Of a DNA stretch of 49,059 bases, positions 17,629 to 25,759 are shown one piece after another (the stretch's first letter is position 1; every line of letters starts with the position of its first letter). Made by a program: the position numbers and the translations under genes. Under the pieces are notes generated by a model, which was given only the letters and a program-made list of their open reading frames with translations, did not search any database and was not told the DNA's origin. Source of the stretch: Desulfobulbaceae bacterium (GTDB lineage: Bacteria > Desulfobacterota > Desulfobulbia > Desulfobulbales > SURF-16); NCBI GenBank assembly GCA_020444175.1, contig JAHLLM010000041.1, positions 1 to 49,059 on the forward strand, in the 5' to 3' direction.

Positions 17629-17780
17629 GTAACTGTCCATCTGCACCCCATCTTCGTGCGATCTGGCCTGCTCACATAGGCCACTATAGATTCGCAGTCC
17701 CGCTTACACGAATCTGGGCCACATCTGCACAGTTACAGGCCGGAGCTAGGGCACGTTTTGTGTTTTAGCTGAATTAGTAC
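17629..17780 (+). mobile_element. 152-bp diverged copy 3 of the 153-bp MITE-like family
   Basis: It is bounded by the perfect 8-bp direct repeat ATACAACC (17621-17628 and 17781-17788). It starts GTAACTGTCC, has an internal inverted partner ACAGTTAC (17729-17736) and ends GCTGAATTAGTAC. The sequence is clearly diverged from copies 1 and 2 but keeps CTGCTCACATAG, CTATAG and the stem pattern. Several stem differences are pair-preserving. It lies between ftsE and the following regulator and has no gene. Confidence 0.85.
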
Positions 17781-17914
17781 ATACAACCAATCTTAAGCGG
17801 TTTGTTCCGAGTTGAAGCACCATAAGTCAATTGCGTTGAGTCAAAGAGTTATGATGTTTTATCAGAGCGAAGCCTGTTAGCGCGAAACCGTGAACCGAAA
17901 TAAGCGAGAGTCCA

Positions 17915-18934
17915 TTGGCTGAACCTCTAACCGCAGAAAATAACTCCCCGGAAGCGCCTTCAACGAAACCTTTCCCTCGTATCATCGGGCAGAGTAAGCC
18001 ATTGCTTGAGGTTTTTCAAATTGTTGAAAAGGTTTGTGATACCAATACCACTGTATTAATTCAGGGTGAGAGCGGTACAGGGAAAGAACTTATTGCCCAG
18101 GCTCTCCATTATAGAAGTGAGAGAAGAGATGCGCCTTTTGTTCCTGTGAACTGCGGGGCCATACCGGGGGAGCTCCTTGAAAGCGAACTCTTTGGCCATG
18201 AGAAAGGTGCCTTTACCCATGCCGTCCGAACCCGTCTCGGACGTTTTGAACTGGCCCATGGGGGAACGGTTTTTCTGGATGAAATTGCCGAAATGAGTCC
18301 CATGCTCCAGGTTAAACTTCTGAGAGTACTCCAGGAAAAACAGTTTGAGAGAATTGGCGGCACAAAGACGATTACGTCTGATTTCCGAGTGATTGCCGCT
18401 ACAAACAGGGACCTTGAGGAGGAAGTGGCGAACGGCGGTTTCAGAGAGGATCTTTATTACCGTCTGACTGTCGTGCCCATTCAAGCTCCGCCCCTGCGGA
18501 CCAGAAGTTCGGATATTCCCCTTCTGGTGGAAAGTTTTATCGAAAAATTCAATAGTTCCAAAAAAAGATCGATTAAAGGAATATCTGATGAGGCCATGAA
18601 TTTTCTGCTTCACTATTCCTGGCCTGGAAATGTACGTGAACTTGAGAATGTCATTGAAAGAATGGTGATTCTTGCTTTAGACGACGATACTCTCACTGTT
18701 GACGATTTACCGCAGCGTATTCTTGACCCGGAACATCGGGTCGATCATACTGGAGAAATCCCGGCCCAGGGCTTATGTCTGAGTGAAGAGGTGGCTGAGT
18801 TTGAAAAACGATTAATTATCCAGGCCCTGGATCAAACCGACTGGGTGAAAAATCGTGCTGCAAATCTCCTGCAGGTTAACCGGACGACGCTTCTTGAAAA
18901 GATGAAAAGGTATGGAATTGTTAAAGGAAATTGA
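17915..18934 (+). CDS. sigma-54-dependent activator without receiver domain
   Basis: The 339-residue protein consists of a short N-terminus, an AAA+ activator domain and a Fis-type HTH. Walker A is GESGTGKE (51-58) and Walker B is GGTVFLDEIAE (116-126). The sigma-54 contact loop, normally GAFTGA, reads GAFTHA at 98-103. The HTH (KNRAANLLQVNRTTLLEKMKRYGI) ends the protein. The start is TTG at 17915 after the purine stretch AAGCGAGAG. It has no receiver or GAF domain, so it may be constitutively active or controlled by a partner. It overlaps the next gene by 23 bp and lies near the flagellar cluster. A flagellar or envelope role is inferred. Confidence 0.9.
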   Translation: MAEPLTAENNSPEAPSTKPFPRIIGQSKPLLEVFQIVEKVCDTNTTVLIQGESGTGKELIAQALHYRSERRDAPFVPVNCGAIPGELLESELFGHEKGAFTHAVRTRLGRFELAHGGTVFLDEIAEMSPMLQVKLLRVLQEKQFERIGGTKTITSDFRVIAATNRDLEEEVANGGFREDLYYRLTVVPIQAPPLRTRSSDIPLLVESFIEKFNSSKKRSIKGISDEAMNFLLHYSWPGNVRELENVIERMVILALDDDTLTVDDLPQRILDPEHRVDHTGEIPAQGLCLSEEVAEFEKRLIIQALDQTDWVKNRAANLLQVNRTTLLEKMKRYGIVKGN

Positions 18935-21017
18935 TTGTCATATTTCTTTTCAAAGGACCTCCTTTGCCTCCCTGTTTTTCCTTCTGTTTTTTCTGCTGTG
19001 CAATTTCTCGGTTTTTTTCGCCTCCGTTCCCAATACTTTTGCTGGGGAAGATAAAACCGAAGAAGAAGCTTTGCAGGAGATTTTAAAAAAGCGTGAGGAA
19101 AAACTCTGGAAAGCAGCCAATGAGGCTTTCCTTACCGGTGAAGACAAAGAGGCTGCCGATCTTTATCGTCAATATTACCGGAAATATCCGGACTCCCCCA
19201 ATGCGGAAGAAGCCTTGTGGAGTACGGCAAACCTCCACATGAATCTTGCCCTGGCTGATCCGGAAGCCGATTGGGGAAAGGTAAAAGATCTTTTCAGGAC
19301 TTTTACCCTTGATTTTCCCCAGTCTCCTCATCTTGGGGATGCCTATTTTTTCGTTGGCAGAAGTTTTTACCACATGCGTTATTACCGGGAGGCATTGACC
19401 TATTGGGGGCTTTTTCTCAAACGATTTCCCGATTCAGAAAAAGTAAATGAGGCCAGGTACATGAAGGCGCGGGCTCTGCTTGATATTGGCCGGACCTCAG
19501 AGGCCAAAGCCGCTTTCAGAGAGTTAAGCCAGAGCCCTGATCCGATTTACAGCCTGAGGGGGCAAAGTGGTGAAGCGCATATTCATTTTGCCAACAATGA
19601 ATACCATGATGCTTTGGCCATTTATCTTAAAATTCTTCGCAAAAATCCGTCCTTTTATATCAATGATCCTGATATGCTCAGAAACAAAGGAATTGCTAAT
19701 CTGAGAGTCGGCAATAGGGAAGAGGGGCGGCAAGATTTATTCAAGTACCTCAATTTGACCGGATTGACCGCTTCGCGCCCTGAAATTCTTTTTGAACTTG
19801 CGGAGAGCTATGTGGATGAAGGAAAAAATGATACTGCCAGACGGCTTTTTGAACAGATAATTGATGAAGGCGCAGACGAGGACAGAGTCGTTGTTTTAAG
19901 CCGTTTTCGAATTGCCCATATGGAAGAAACGCAGGATAATCCAGAGGAAGAGGAGAAGATCCTTTCCCCTGAGGGAGACGAGCCGTTTCATGATGTGCTG
20001 GACCGTCATTATACTGACCCCTTGAGCCAGGATGCCCGGTTTGATCTGGTTAAACGATTTTGGGAACGGCAGGAATACGATAACGCCTATGATATGGGGA
20101 AAGCCTATCTGCGTTATGAAACCGTTGAAAAAGAAAAAAAAGAAATCCTGGATATCATGGGCAAGGTACTTTACGTGCGCATGGAAAAGTTGTTTCAGGA
20201 AAAAAAATATGAGCAGATCTATTCCCTTTATCAGGATGAGTATACGTATCTGAAGGAATACACCGGAGGGGAACTGCTCTACCTGGTTGGCCGTGCTCTG
20301 GAGGAAATGGCACTCTACCGGCAGGCTGGAGTTGTTTATTATCGGGCTCTGGGACTTACATTGAGTGATGCGAGAAAACTGGACCTCTATATCCATCGGG
20401 CTCAGTCATATCTGGCGGATAATGATATTAAATCTGCCCAGAGACTTTTGAAATACCTGCGCAAGATTTATGCAGATAATCCGGCCATGGGGGAGATCTG
20501 TTCTTTAAGCGGTCGTTTGCGGGAAATTCAAAAAAGAAATTCCGATGCCTTGAAATTTTATCGGATTGCTGTAGAAAACCCGACTTTTGCCGAAAAGAAA
20601 AAGCAATATGCCGGTGATTATCTCCGTCTGCTGCTTGACCAGGATGAACTCCTCGAAAATGCGGCTATTCTTGAGACCTTCCATGGGGAAAAGTGGCTTG
20701 ATCCCGGGCAGCTCCAGTATTGGTATGGAAAACTCGGCCAGGAGTATGAAGCACAAAATAACTTTGATAAGGCTATAGAAGCCTATCGTTCAGCCTTAGC
20801 TGATGACATGCCCCAGGGAGATGAGACTGCCCAGTTGATGCATATTCACCTGGGAGATGCCTTGTTGCTTCAAGGCGTGACAAAAGAGGGAATTGACAAT
20901 TACCAAAAAGCGCTTGACGGGAAAAGTGAGCTTGTTAAAAAAATGGCGCAACAGAGATTGGATCAGGAAGATATTAAAAAGGCCATGTCTGAAACAGAAG
21001 CGGTCCTGAAGAATTAA
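18912..21017 (+). CDS. exported TPR-repeat protein
   Basis: The 701-residue protein has an N-terminal hydrophobic segment (about 18-40) that looks like a signal peptide or anchor ending near NTFAGEDK. Many tetratricopeptide-like helix pairs cover the rest. Units such as ADLYRQYYRKYPDSPNAEEALW and GDAYFFVGRSFYHMRYYREALTYW resemble YbgF/BamD-like outer-membrane lipoproteins, although no lipobox is visible. The ATG at 18912 lies inside the end of the regulator gene and is preceded by GATGAAAAGG. I do not recognise a named orthologue. The context suggests an envelope scaffold co-expressed with the sigma-54 regulator. Confidence 0.8.
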   Translation: MELLKEIDCHISFQRTSFASLFFLLFFLLCNFSVFFASVPNTFAGEDKTEEEALQEILKKREEKLWKAANEAFLTGEDKEAADLYRQYYRKYPDSPNAEEALWSTANLHMNLALADPEADWGKVKDLFRTFTLDFPQSPHLGDAYFFVGRSFYHMRYYREALTYWGLFLKRFPDSEKVNEARYMKARALLDIGRTSEAKAAFRELSQSPDPIYSLRGQSGEAHIHFANNEYHDALAIYLKILRKNPSFYINDPDMLRNKGIANLRVGNREEGRQDLFKYLNLTGLTASRPEILFELAESYVDEGKNDTARRLFEQIIDEGADEDRVVVLSRFRIAHMEETQDNPEEEEKILSPEGDEPFHDVLDRHYTDPLSQDARFDLVKRFWERQEYDNAYDMGKAYLRYETVEKEKKEILDIMGKVLYVRMEKLFQEKKYEQIYSLYQDEYTYLKEYTGGELLYLVGRALEEMALYRQAGVVYYRALGLTLSDARKLDLYIHRAQSYLADNDIKSAQRLLKYLRKIYADNPAMGEICSLSGRLREIQKRNSDALKFYRIAVENPTFAEKKKQYAGDYLRLLLDQDELLENAAILETFHGEKWLDPGQLQYWYGKLGQEYEAQNNFDKAIEAYRSALADDMPQGDETAQLMHIHLGDALLLQGVTKEGIDNYQKALDGKSELVKKMAQQRLDQEDIKKAMSETEAVLKN

Positions 21018-21139
21018 TAATGGATAATGGATAATGGATAAGTTGGAAATGATATATCCGGCCGCCAACCAGCAAAACAACCCAATTAACCAATTAACCA
21101 ATTAACCAATTAACCAATTAAACCAATTAAACCAATCAA
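21017..21139 (+). repeat. tandem short repeats upstream of the response regulator
   Basis: Directly after the TPR gene come three ATGGATA-type units (21018-21040). Then CCAATTAA repeats five times without interruption (21082-21121), followed by two more units spaced by an extra A, the last reading CCAATCAA. The array ends seven bases before the next ATG and replaces any Shine-Dalgarno sequence. Tandem octamers of this kind are prone to slippage. Confidence 0.9.
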
Positions 21140-21146
21140 CAACCAC

Positions 21147-22571
21147 ATGTCTGAACAGTCCGGTAAAATTCTGATAGTTGATGATGAGCGGGACCTGCGC
21201 ATGAGTCTTTACGAGGCTCTCAATCGCCAGGGGTATATGGTGAGTGTCGCCGAAAATGGCGCCATGGCCCTGGAGATGATGAAGAAAAATCCCGCAGATC
21301 TGATCATTAGTGATATCAACATGCCGGAAATGGATGGGCTCGATCTCTTGCAGGCCATCCGTATAACATATTCCGATCTCCCTGTTGTAATCATCACCGG
21401 CCATGCCACTGTCGAAACAGCTGTTACCGCCATGAAGCTCGGGGCCTTTGATTATCTCCTTAAACCGTTTCCCGTGGAGATTATTGTCGAAACAGCGGCC
21501 AGGGCCTTTGCCGGCAATGGTACACCCAAGGAAAAGTCAGCTGGTCAGGTGCGACAGGAAAAACCGGGAGCCGGCCGGAGAAAATCAATAATCGGCAATG
21601 ACACAAAGCTTTCTCGGATTCTGCAGAAGGCAAAAAGCGTGGCTTCAAGCAAGGCGACGGTACTCATCCTTGGAGAATCAGGTACGGGTAAAGAGATGAT
21701 TGCCCGGTATATACATGAGGAGAGCAACAGGAATGAAGGGCCGTTTGTCGCCTTAAACTGTGCCGCATTACCCGAAGGGCTGCTTGAAAGTGAGCTTTTT
21801 GGGCATGAAAAGGGGTCTTTTACCGGGGCTGTGTATACGAAGAAAGGCAGATTCGAACTTGCTGATTGCGGGACCCTGCTTCTTGATGAAATAGGTGAAA
21901 TTCCCCTGCATCTGCAGGCCAAGCTGCTTAGAGTTTTGCAGGAAGAGGAGGTTGACCGCCTTGGTGGGAAAGGACCGGTAAAGGTCGATGTGCACGTCGT
22001 CGCCACCACGAACCGCAATCTTGAGGAGGCGGTTAAGAATGGAGAATTTCGCCAGGATCTCTATTATCGTCTTAATGTCATTCCGTTGACACTTCCTCCC
22101 TTGCGGGAAAGGAAGGAGGATATTTTTTTACTGGCCCAGTATTTTATCCAGAGTTATTCCGAGCAGTATGACAAACAGGAAAAAAAGATGTCCGCCGAGT
22201 CCCGCCGCCGTTTTTTTGAGTATTCCTGGCCCGGAAATATCCGGGAAATGGAAAATCTTGTTGAGCGAGCCGTGCTGCTCAGTTTAAGCGATGAACTGGA
22301 ACCCTGGGATTTCTGGGATGAAGAGACGGATGGGGCTGACCTGGATATTTATACCCTTACTGACAATGATCAGAATCGTGACCCGAGTTTTTTTCATGAA
22401 ACAGGCAATGGGGAGATGGCGAGCCTGAAAGATGTTGAGCGTCAAATGATCCTGCAGGCCCTTCAAAAAACTGACGATAATCGCACCCATGCCGCCAAGA
22501 TGCTTGGCATCAGTGTCCGTACCTTGCGCAACAAACTTAACGAGTATCGAAATCAAGGTCTAATTACTTGA
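21147..22571 (+). CDS. NtrC-family sigma-54 response regulator, probable flagellar activator (FlrC/FleR-like)
   Basis: The 474-residue protein has three domains. A receiver (1-120) carries D12, D13, phosphoacceptor D56 in IISDINMP and K106. The AAA+ domain has Walker A GESGTGKE (176-183), GSFTGA (223-228) and GTLLLDEIGEI. A Fis-type HTH ends the protein (HAAKMLGISVRTLRNKLNEYRNQG). The GSFTGA loop is a common active variant. The gene stands directly before flgB and its sigma-54 promoter, which supports control of the hook-basal-body genes. No cognate histidine kinase is in the window. The ATG has no ribosome site, only the CCAATTAA array upstream. Confidence 0.9.
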   Translation: MSEQSGKILIVDDERDLRMSLYEALNRQGYMVSVAENGAMALEMMKKNPADLIISDINMPEMDGLDLLQAIRITYSDLPVVIITGHATVETAVTAMKLGAFDYLLKPFPVEIIVETAARAFAGNGTPKEKSAGQVRQEKPGAGRRKSIIGNDTKLSRILQKAKSVASSKATVLILGESGTGKEMIARYIHEESNRNEGPFVALNCAALPEGLLESELFGHEKGSFTGAVYTKKGRFELADCGTLLLDEIGEIPLHLQAKLLRVLQEEEVDRLGGKGPVKVDVHVVATTNRNLEEAVKNGEFRQDLYYRLNVIPLTLPPLRERKEDIFLLAQYFIQSYSEQYDKQEKKMSAESRRRFFEYSWPGNIREMENLVERAVLLSLSDELEPWDFWDEETDGADLDIYTLTDNDQNRDPSFFHETGNGEMASLKDVERQMILQALQKTDDNRTHAAKMLGISVRTLRNKLNEYRNQGLIT

Positions 22572-22648
22572 TATCATAGTTTTTTCTTTTTTCTTTCCTT
22601 CTTTGTTTTCCTTGCTTTTTCTCCCCTTGAAAGAGGCCTTTTTTGGTA

Positions 22649-22665
22649 AAGGCATAATAATTGCA
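22649..22665 (+). promoter_or_regulatory. sigma-54 promoter for flgB
   Basis: AAGGCATAATAATTGCA has GG at 22651-22652 and GC at 22663-22664, with exactly ten bases between them. This is the -24/-12 spacing, and GGCA and TTGCA match the consensus. The predicted start of transcription is near 22676, about 34 bp before the flgB ATG. A sigma-54 response regulator gene lies immediately upstream. Confidence 0.8.
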
Positions 22666-22709
22666 AATTTCTCCGGAAAAGAATCATTTTGTCCAAAGAG
22701 GAGAAAATT

Positions 22710-23093
22710 ATGCCCATTAATAAACTGTTTGGTGGCCTTAATCATCTGGAGCAGGCTCTGAACCTCCGTTATGAGAGACAGGGGCTTATCCAGTCAAATA
22801 TCGCAAACCTGGAAACCCCGGGTTATACAGTTCAGGATTTTTCCTTTGAAAAAGCCATGGAAACAGCCAAATTGAGCGAAGGGACCTTGAGTCGTACCAA
22901 TCAGAAGCATATTGACCTTGATCCCGTTTCCGTGAGCCGGAGTCTTCAGTTTTCAAAGGAAAAACGTCCCGTTGATATTGATGAAGAGATGGTCAAACTC
23001 TCTGAAAACCAGCTTATGTATGAGATCGTCACGCGAATTGTCGGGAAAAAATTCGATGGTATAAAATACGCCATTGATGAAGGAGGAAAATAG
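22710..23093 (+). CDS. flgB: flagellar basal-body rod protein FlgB
   Basis: FlgB is a proximal rod subunit of the flagellar basal body. The 127-residue protein has the rod-family N-terminus (LEQALNLRYERQGLIQSNIANLETPGYT) and the C-terminal coiled-coil end VKLSENQLMYEIVTRIVGKKFDGIKYAI. The ATG at 22710 has AAAGAGGAG ahead of it. An in-frame TTG seven codons earlier is less likely because that ribosome site lies inside the extension. It is the first gene of the flagellar cluster and follows the sigma-54 promoter. Confidence 0.96.
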   Translation: MPINKLFGGLNHLEQALNLRYERQGLIQSNIANLETPGYTVQDFSFEKAMETAKLSEGTLSRTNQKHIDLDPVSVSRSLQFSKEKRPVDIDEEMVKLSENQLMYEIVTRIVGKKFDGIKYAIDEGGK

Positions 23094-23095
23094 GT

Positions 23096-23530
23096 ATGGA
23101 TATTTTGAAAGCCTTTGAAATAAGCGGTTCCGGTCTGAAGGCCGAGCGGGAGCGTCTTAATGTGACATCCATGAATCTGGCCAATGCCAATACCACCAGA
23201 ACCATTGAGGGCGGTCCTTACAGGGCGAAATCAGTGGTTTTCGGCGCCAGGCGGCTGGATAATTTTCAGGAAGCGCTTAACTCCAGCGAAGCCAAATTGC
23301 GTAAGGTTGAGGTGGTGGAAGTCGTTGAGGATAATAAGGAATTTAAATCAGTTTATGACCCGTCCCATCCTGATGCGGATGAAAATGGCGTGGTTCTTTT
23401 CCCAAATGTTGATGTGCCTGAGCAAATGGTGGACATGATAAGCGCCAAGCGAGGATATGAGGCCAATGTCACAGCTATTGAGGCGGTGAAAAGTATGGCC
23501 CTGAAGGCACTGGATATCGGCAGAAGATAA
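23096..23530 (+). CDS. flgC: flagellar basal-body rod protein FlgC
   Basis: FlgC is another proximal rod subunit. It has 144 residues with the N-terminal family segment FEISGSGLKAERERLNVTSMNLANANTTRT and the C-terminal VPEQMVDMISAKRGYEANVTAIEAVKSMALKALDIGR. It starts two bases after the flgB stop, so the two genes are coupled. A 101-bp mobile repeat lies between it and fliE. Confidence 0.97.
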   Translation: MDILKAFEISGSGLKAERERLNVTSMNLANANTTRTIEGGPYRAKSVVFGARRLDNFQEALNSSEAKLRKVEVVEVVEDNKEFKSVYDPSHPDADENGVVLFPNVDVPEQMVDMISAKRGYEANVTAIEAVKSMALKALDIGRR

Positions 23531-23548
23531 TTAAGGACAATGAATCAT

Positions 23549-23649
23549 GATGGTCTCGCAAAAAGCTCTCAAGCTGACCATCCGCCAACGAAATATCAAC
23601 AAGTTACATACTTGTCGGCGGCGGTTGAGGGGGGTTTTACGAAACCGTC
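23549..23649 (-). mobile_element. 101-bp MITE-like foldback element, copy B (between flgC and fliE)
   Basis: The element is inverted relative to copy A and flanked by the perfect 6-bp direct repeat AATCAT (23543-23548 and 23650-23655). It has the same length as copy A, with four base differences. The homopolymer junction is A4C6 here and A6C4 in copy A, with total length kept. It occupies more than half of the 193-bp flgC-fliE gap. Confidence 0.85.
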
Positions 23650-23723
23650 AATCATTATCCGTTCTACGAGTTTGGATGCAATCGTAGCTCTGGATTGACA
23701 TGTGAGAGTGAGGGTTAAAAAAA

Positions 23724-24026
23724 ATGAAAACTTTACCAATGCAGTCGGTCAGGTTTGGAGAACCGGTAACCGCAGGGAAGTTGGAAAAAGAGCAGAAAAT
23801 ATCAGGAACCGGCTTTGGCGATGTTCTCAAGAAATCTCTGGAAACAGTCAATTCCAGGATGGAGGAGGCGAGTGCCCTCAGCGAGGGGCTCATTGCCGGC
23901 GAGCATGGAAACATCCATGAAACAATGATTGCCATGGAAAAGGCGGGAATCTCCTTCAGGCTGCTGACAAAAGTGCAGCAGAAGGCAATACAGGCATACC
24001 AGGATACAATGCGTATTCAGTTATAA
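23724..24026 (+). CDS. fliE: flagellar hook-basal body complex protein FliE
   Basis: FliE joins the MS ring to the rod. The 100-residue protein has the family C-terminal pattern HETMIAMEKAGISFRLLTKVQQKAIQAYQDTMRIQL and the typical length. The ATG at 23724 is preceded by GAGGGT. Its position between flgC and fliF is the conserved flgBC-fliEFGHIJ order. Confidence 0.95.
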   Translation: MKTLPMQSVRFGEPVTAGKLEKEQKISGTGFGDVLKKSLETVNSRMEEASALSEGLIAGEHGNIHETMIAMEKAGISFRLLTKVQQKAIQAYQDTMRIQL

Positions 24027-24030
24027 GCCT

Positions 24031-24151
24031 GTTAATTGGTTTTGTTGGTTCGATGGGTTCGTTGGTTGAAAGCCCGCAACCAATAAAACCAACCAACCAA
24101 CCAACCAATAAAACCAACGAAATTAATAAAACTAATAAAACCAACAAAACG
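24031..24151. repeat. AACCAAC/GTTGGTT word-repeat array before fliF
   Basis: The fliE-fliF gap is almost entirely built from variants of AACCAA. The left part (24032-24068) is in GGTT orientation and the right part (24078-24150) in AACC orientation, with four consecutive ACCA units near 24088-24106. The two parts can pair as a long imperfect hairpin. It resembles, but does not match, the CCAATTAA array at 21082. Confidence 0.85.
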
Positions 24152-24159
24152 GAAATCAT

Positions 24160-25755
24160 ATGGCACCTGTGAAAGATATTGTCGGACAAGGACTCTCGGT
24201 ACTCAAAAACTTGACCATGTTGCAGAAGGTTATTGCAGGGGCAATTGTTGTCGTTGTACTGGGCGGAATGATATCCTTGACTATGATGGGAAGCAAGACG
24301 GAGTATAATGTCCTGTTCAGCGGCCTGTCGCCCGAAGACGCCGCCGGAGTGGTTGCCAAACTGAAAGAACAGAGAATTGAATATCAGTTGGCCGAAAGCG
24401 GCACCGCTGTTCTTGTTCCGTCAGGCAGTGTTTATGAGACTCGGTTGAGCCTTGCTGCCGAAGGTCTGCCACGGGGGGGAGGGGTTGGTTTTGAACTTTT
24501 TGACAAAAGCAGTCTCGGCACCACGGATTTTGTACAACGTTTGAATTATCAGCGCGCCGTTCAGGGTGAGCTTGCCCGCACCATACGTCAATTCAAACAG
24601 GTTCGTGATGCAAGGGTGCATATTGCCACGCCTAAAGAATCCGTTTTTGTGGAAGACACGAAGCCTGTCAGCGCCTCGGTGAGTCTTACCATGGCTGGAC
24701 AAGAAAAACTGGCCAAAAGCGAAATCATGGCTATAGTTCATTTAGTGACCAGTGCTGTTCCGGGTTTGCTAACGGAAAACATCACCGTGGTCGACACCGT
24801 AGGGCGTCTCCTGTTTCGCAAGGAAGGGGATGAGGCAACCATGCTTTCCGCTACCCAGCTTGAATACCAGATTAAGATTGAAAATGGCTTGCGTAGAAAA
24901 GTGGAAAGCATGCTCGAAGAAGTGGTAGGCGTTAACAAGGCCCTGGCACGGGTAACCGTGGACATGGATTTTAATCAGGTTGATGTTACGGAGGAGAGTT
25001 TTGATCCGGAAGGCCAGGTTGTCCGCAGTGAACAGCTCTTGCTTGAGCAGGAAGGGGCCGGGGACGAAGCAAGCGGTATTCCCGGCGTCAAAGGACAACT
25101 GGCCACCTTCACTGAAACCGGGGATGTGGCAGGAGAATCCGGAAACTTTCGCAGAAAGAATTTTACAAGAAATTATGAAATTACCCGAAAAACCCGCCGC
25201 ATTCAGGAAACCGGAGGTTCCATAAAAAGACTGTCCGTGGCGGTCATGGTTGACGGGGTATATGAGGAAAAGAAGGATAAAGACGGAAAGAAATCACTTG
25301 TCTACAAACCACGGAATGAAGAAGAACTTGCTCATTTTGTGAAAATGACACAAAATGCTATTGGGTATGATCCGGAGCGGGGTGATCAGGTGGAAGTGGT
25401 GGCCATGCCCTTTTATCTTTCTTCCATTGTTGAGCCCGGTCCCGACCCAATGGAAAAATGGCGCACCCTGGTTGAAAACCTGGCAGTACCGGTTGTCCTG
25501 CTCCTTATTGCTCTCGGCTTCCTTTTCTTTGTTGTTCGGCCGTTTCTGCGGCTCCTTCACAATCAGCAGGCTGAAGCGAAAAGGCAGGCCGATCTTGCTG
25601 AACAGGCTGCACTGGCCGCAGAGCAGCAGGAGTTGGAGGATGATGCCCTGAGGCCGCTTGGTATGTCTGACAGGGAGCGTATTTACAAACTGGCACAGAG
25701 TGATCCGGAACGGGCCGCAGATCTTGTAAGGCGCTGGTTGCGCGAGGAGATGTAA
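24160..25755 (+). CDS. fliF: flagellar MS-ring protein FliF
   Basis: FliF forms the membrane-embedded MS ring. The 531-residue protein has a first membrane helix at about 22-46, periplasmic ring-building domains (RBM1-3, including NVLFSGLSPEDAAGVVAKLKEQRIEYQL and LARTIRQFKQVRDARVHIATPKESVF), a second membrane helix at about 442-464, and a C-terminal cytoplasmic tail that binds FliG. Length is normal. The ATG follows a weak ACGGAAAT site after the AACC repeat array. fliG begins four bases after the stop. Confidence 0.96.
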   Translation: MAPVKDIVGQGLSVLKNLTMLQKVIAGAIVVVVLGGMISLTMMGSKTEYNVLFSGLSPEDAAGVVAKLKEQRIEYQLAESGTAVLVPSGSVYETRLSLAAEGLPRGGGVGFELFDKSSLGTTDFVQRLNYQRAVQGELARTIRQFKQVRDARVHIATPKESVFVEDTKPVSASVSLTMAGQEKLAKSEIMAIVHLVTSAVPGLLTENITVVDTVGRLLFRKEGDEATMLSATQLEYQIKIENGLRRKVESMLEEVVGVNKALARVTVDMDFNQVDVTEESFDPEGQVVRSEQLLLEQEGAGDEASGIPGVKGQLATFTETGDVAGESGNFRRKNFTRNYEITRKTRRIQETGGSIKRLSVAVMVDGVYEEKKDKDGKKSLVYKPRNEEELAHFVKMTQNAIGYDPERGDQVEVVAMPFYLSSIVEPGPDPMEKWRTLVENLAVPVVLLLIALGFLFFVVRPFLRLLHNQQAEAKRQADLAEQAALAAEQQELEDDALRPLGMSDRERIYKLAQSDPERAADLVRRWLREEM

Positions 25756-25759
25756 GAAA

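Noticed and set aside
17574-17768. Open frame of 64 codons upstream of the sigma-54 regulator
   Set aside because: It lies mostly inside copy 3 of the 153-bp element, has no ribosome site and no counterpart in the other copies.
21082-21139. CCAATTAA array as a CRISPR
   Set aside because: Units are eight bases and contiguous, with no spacers and no cas genes.
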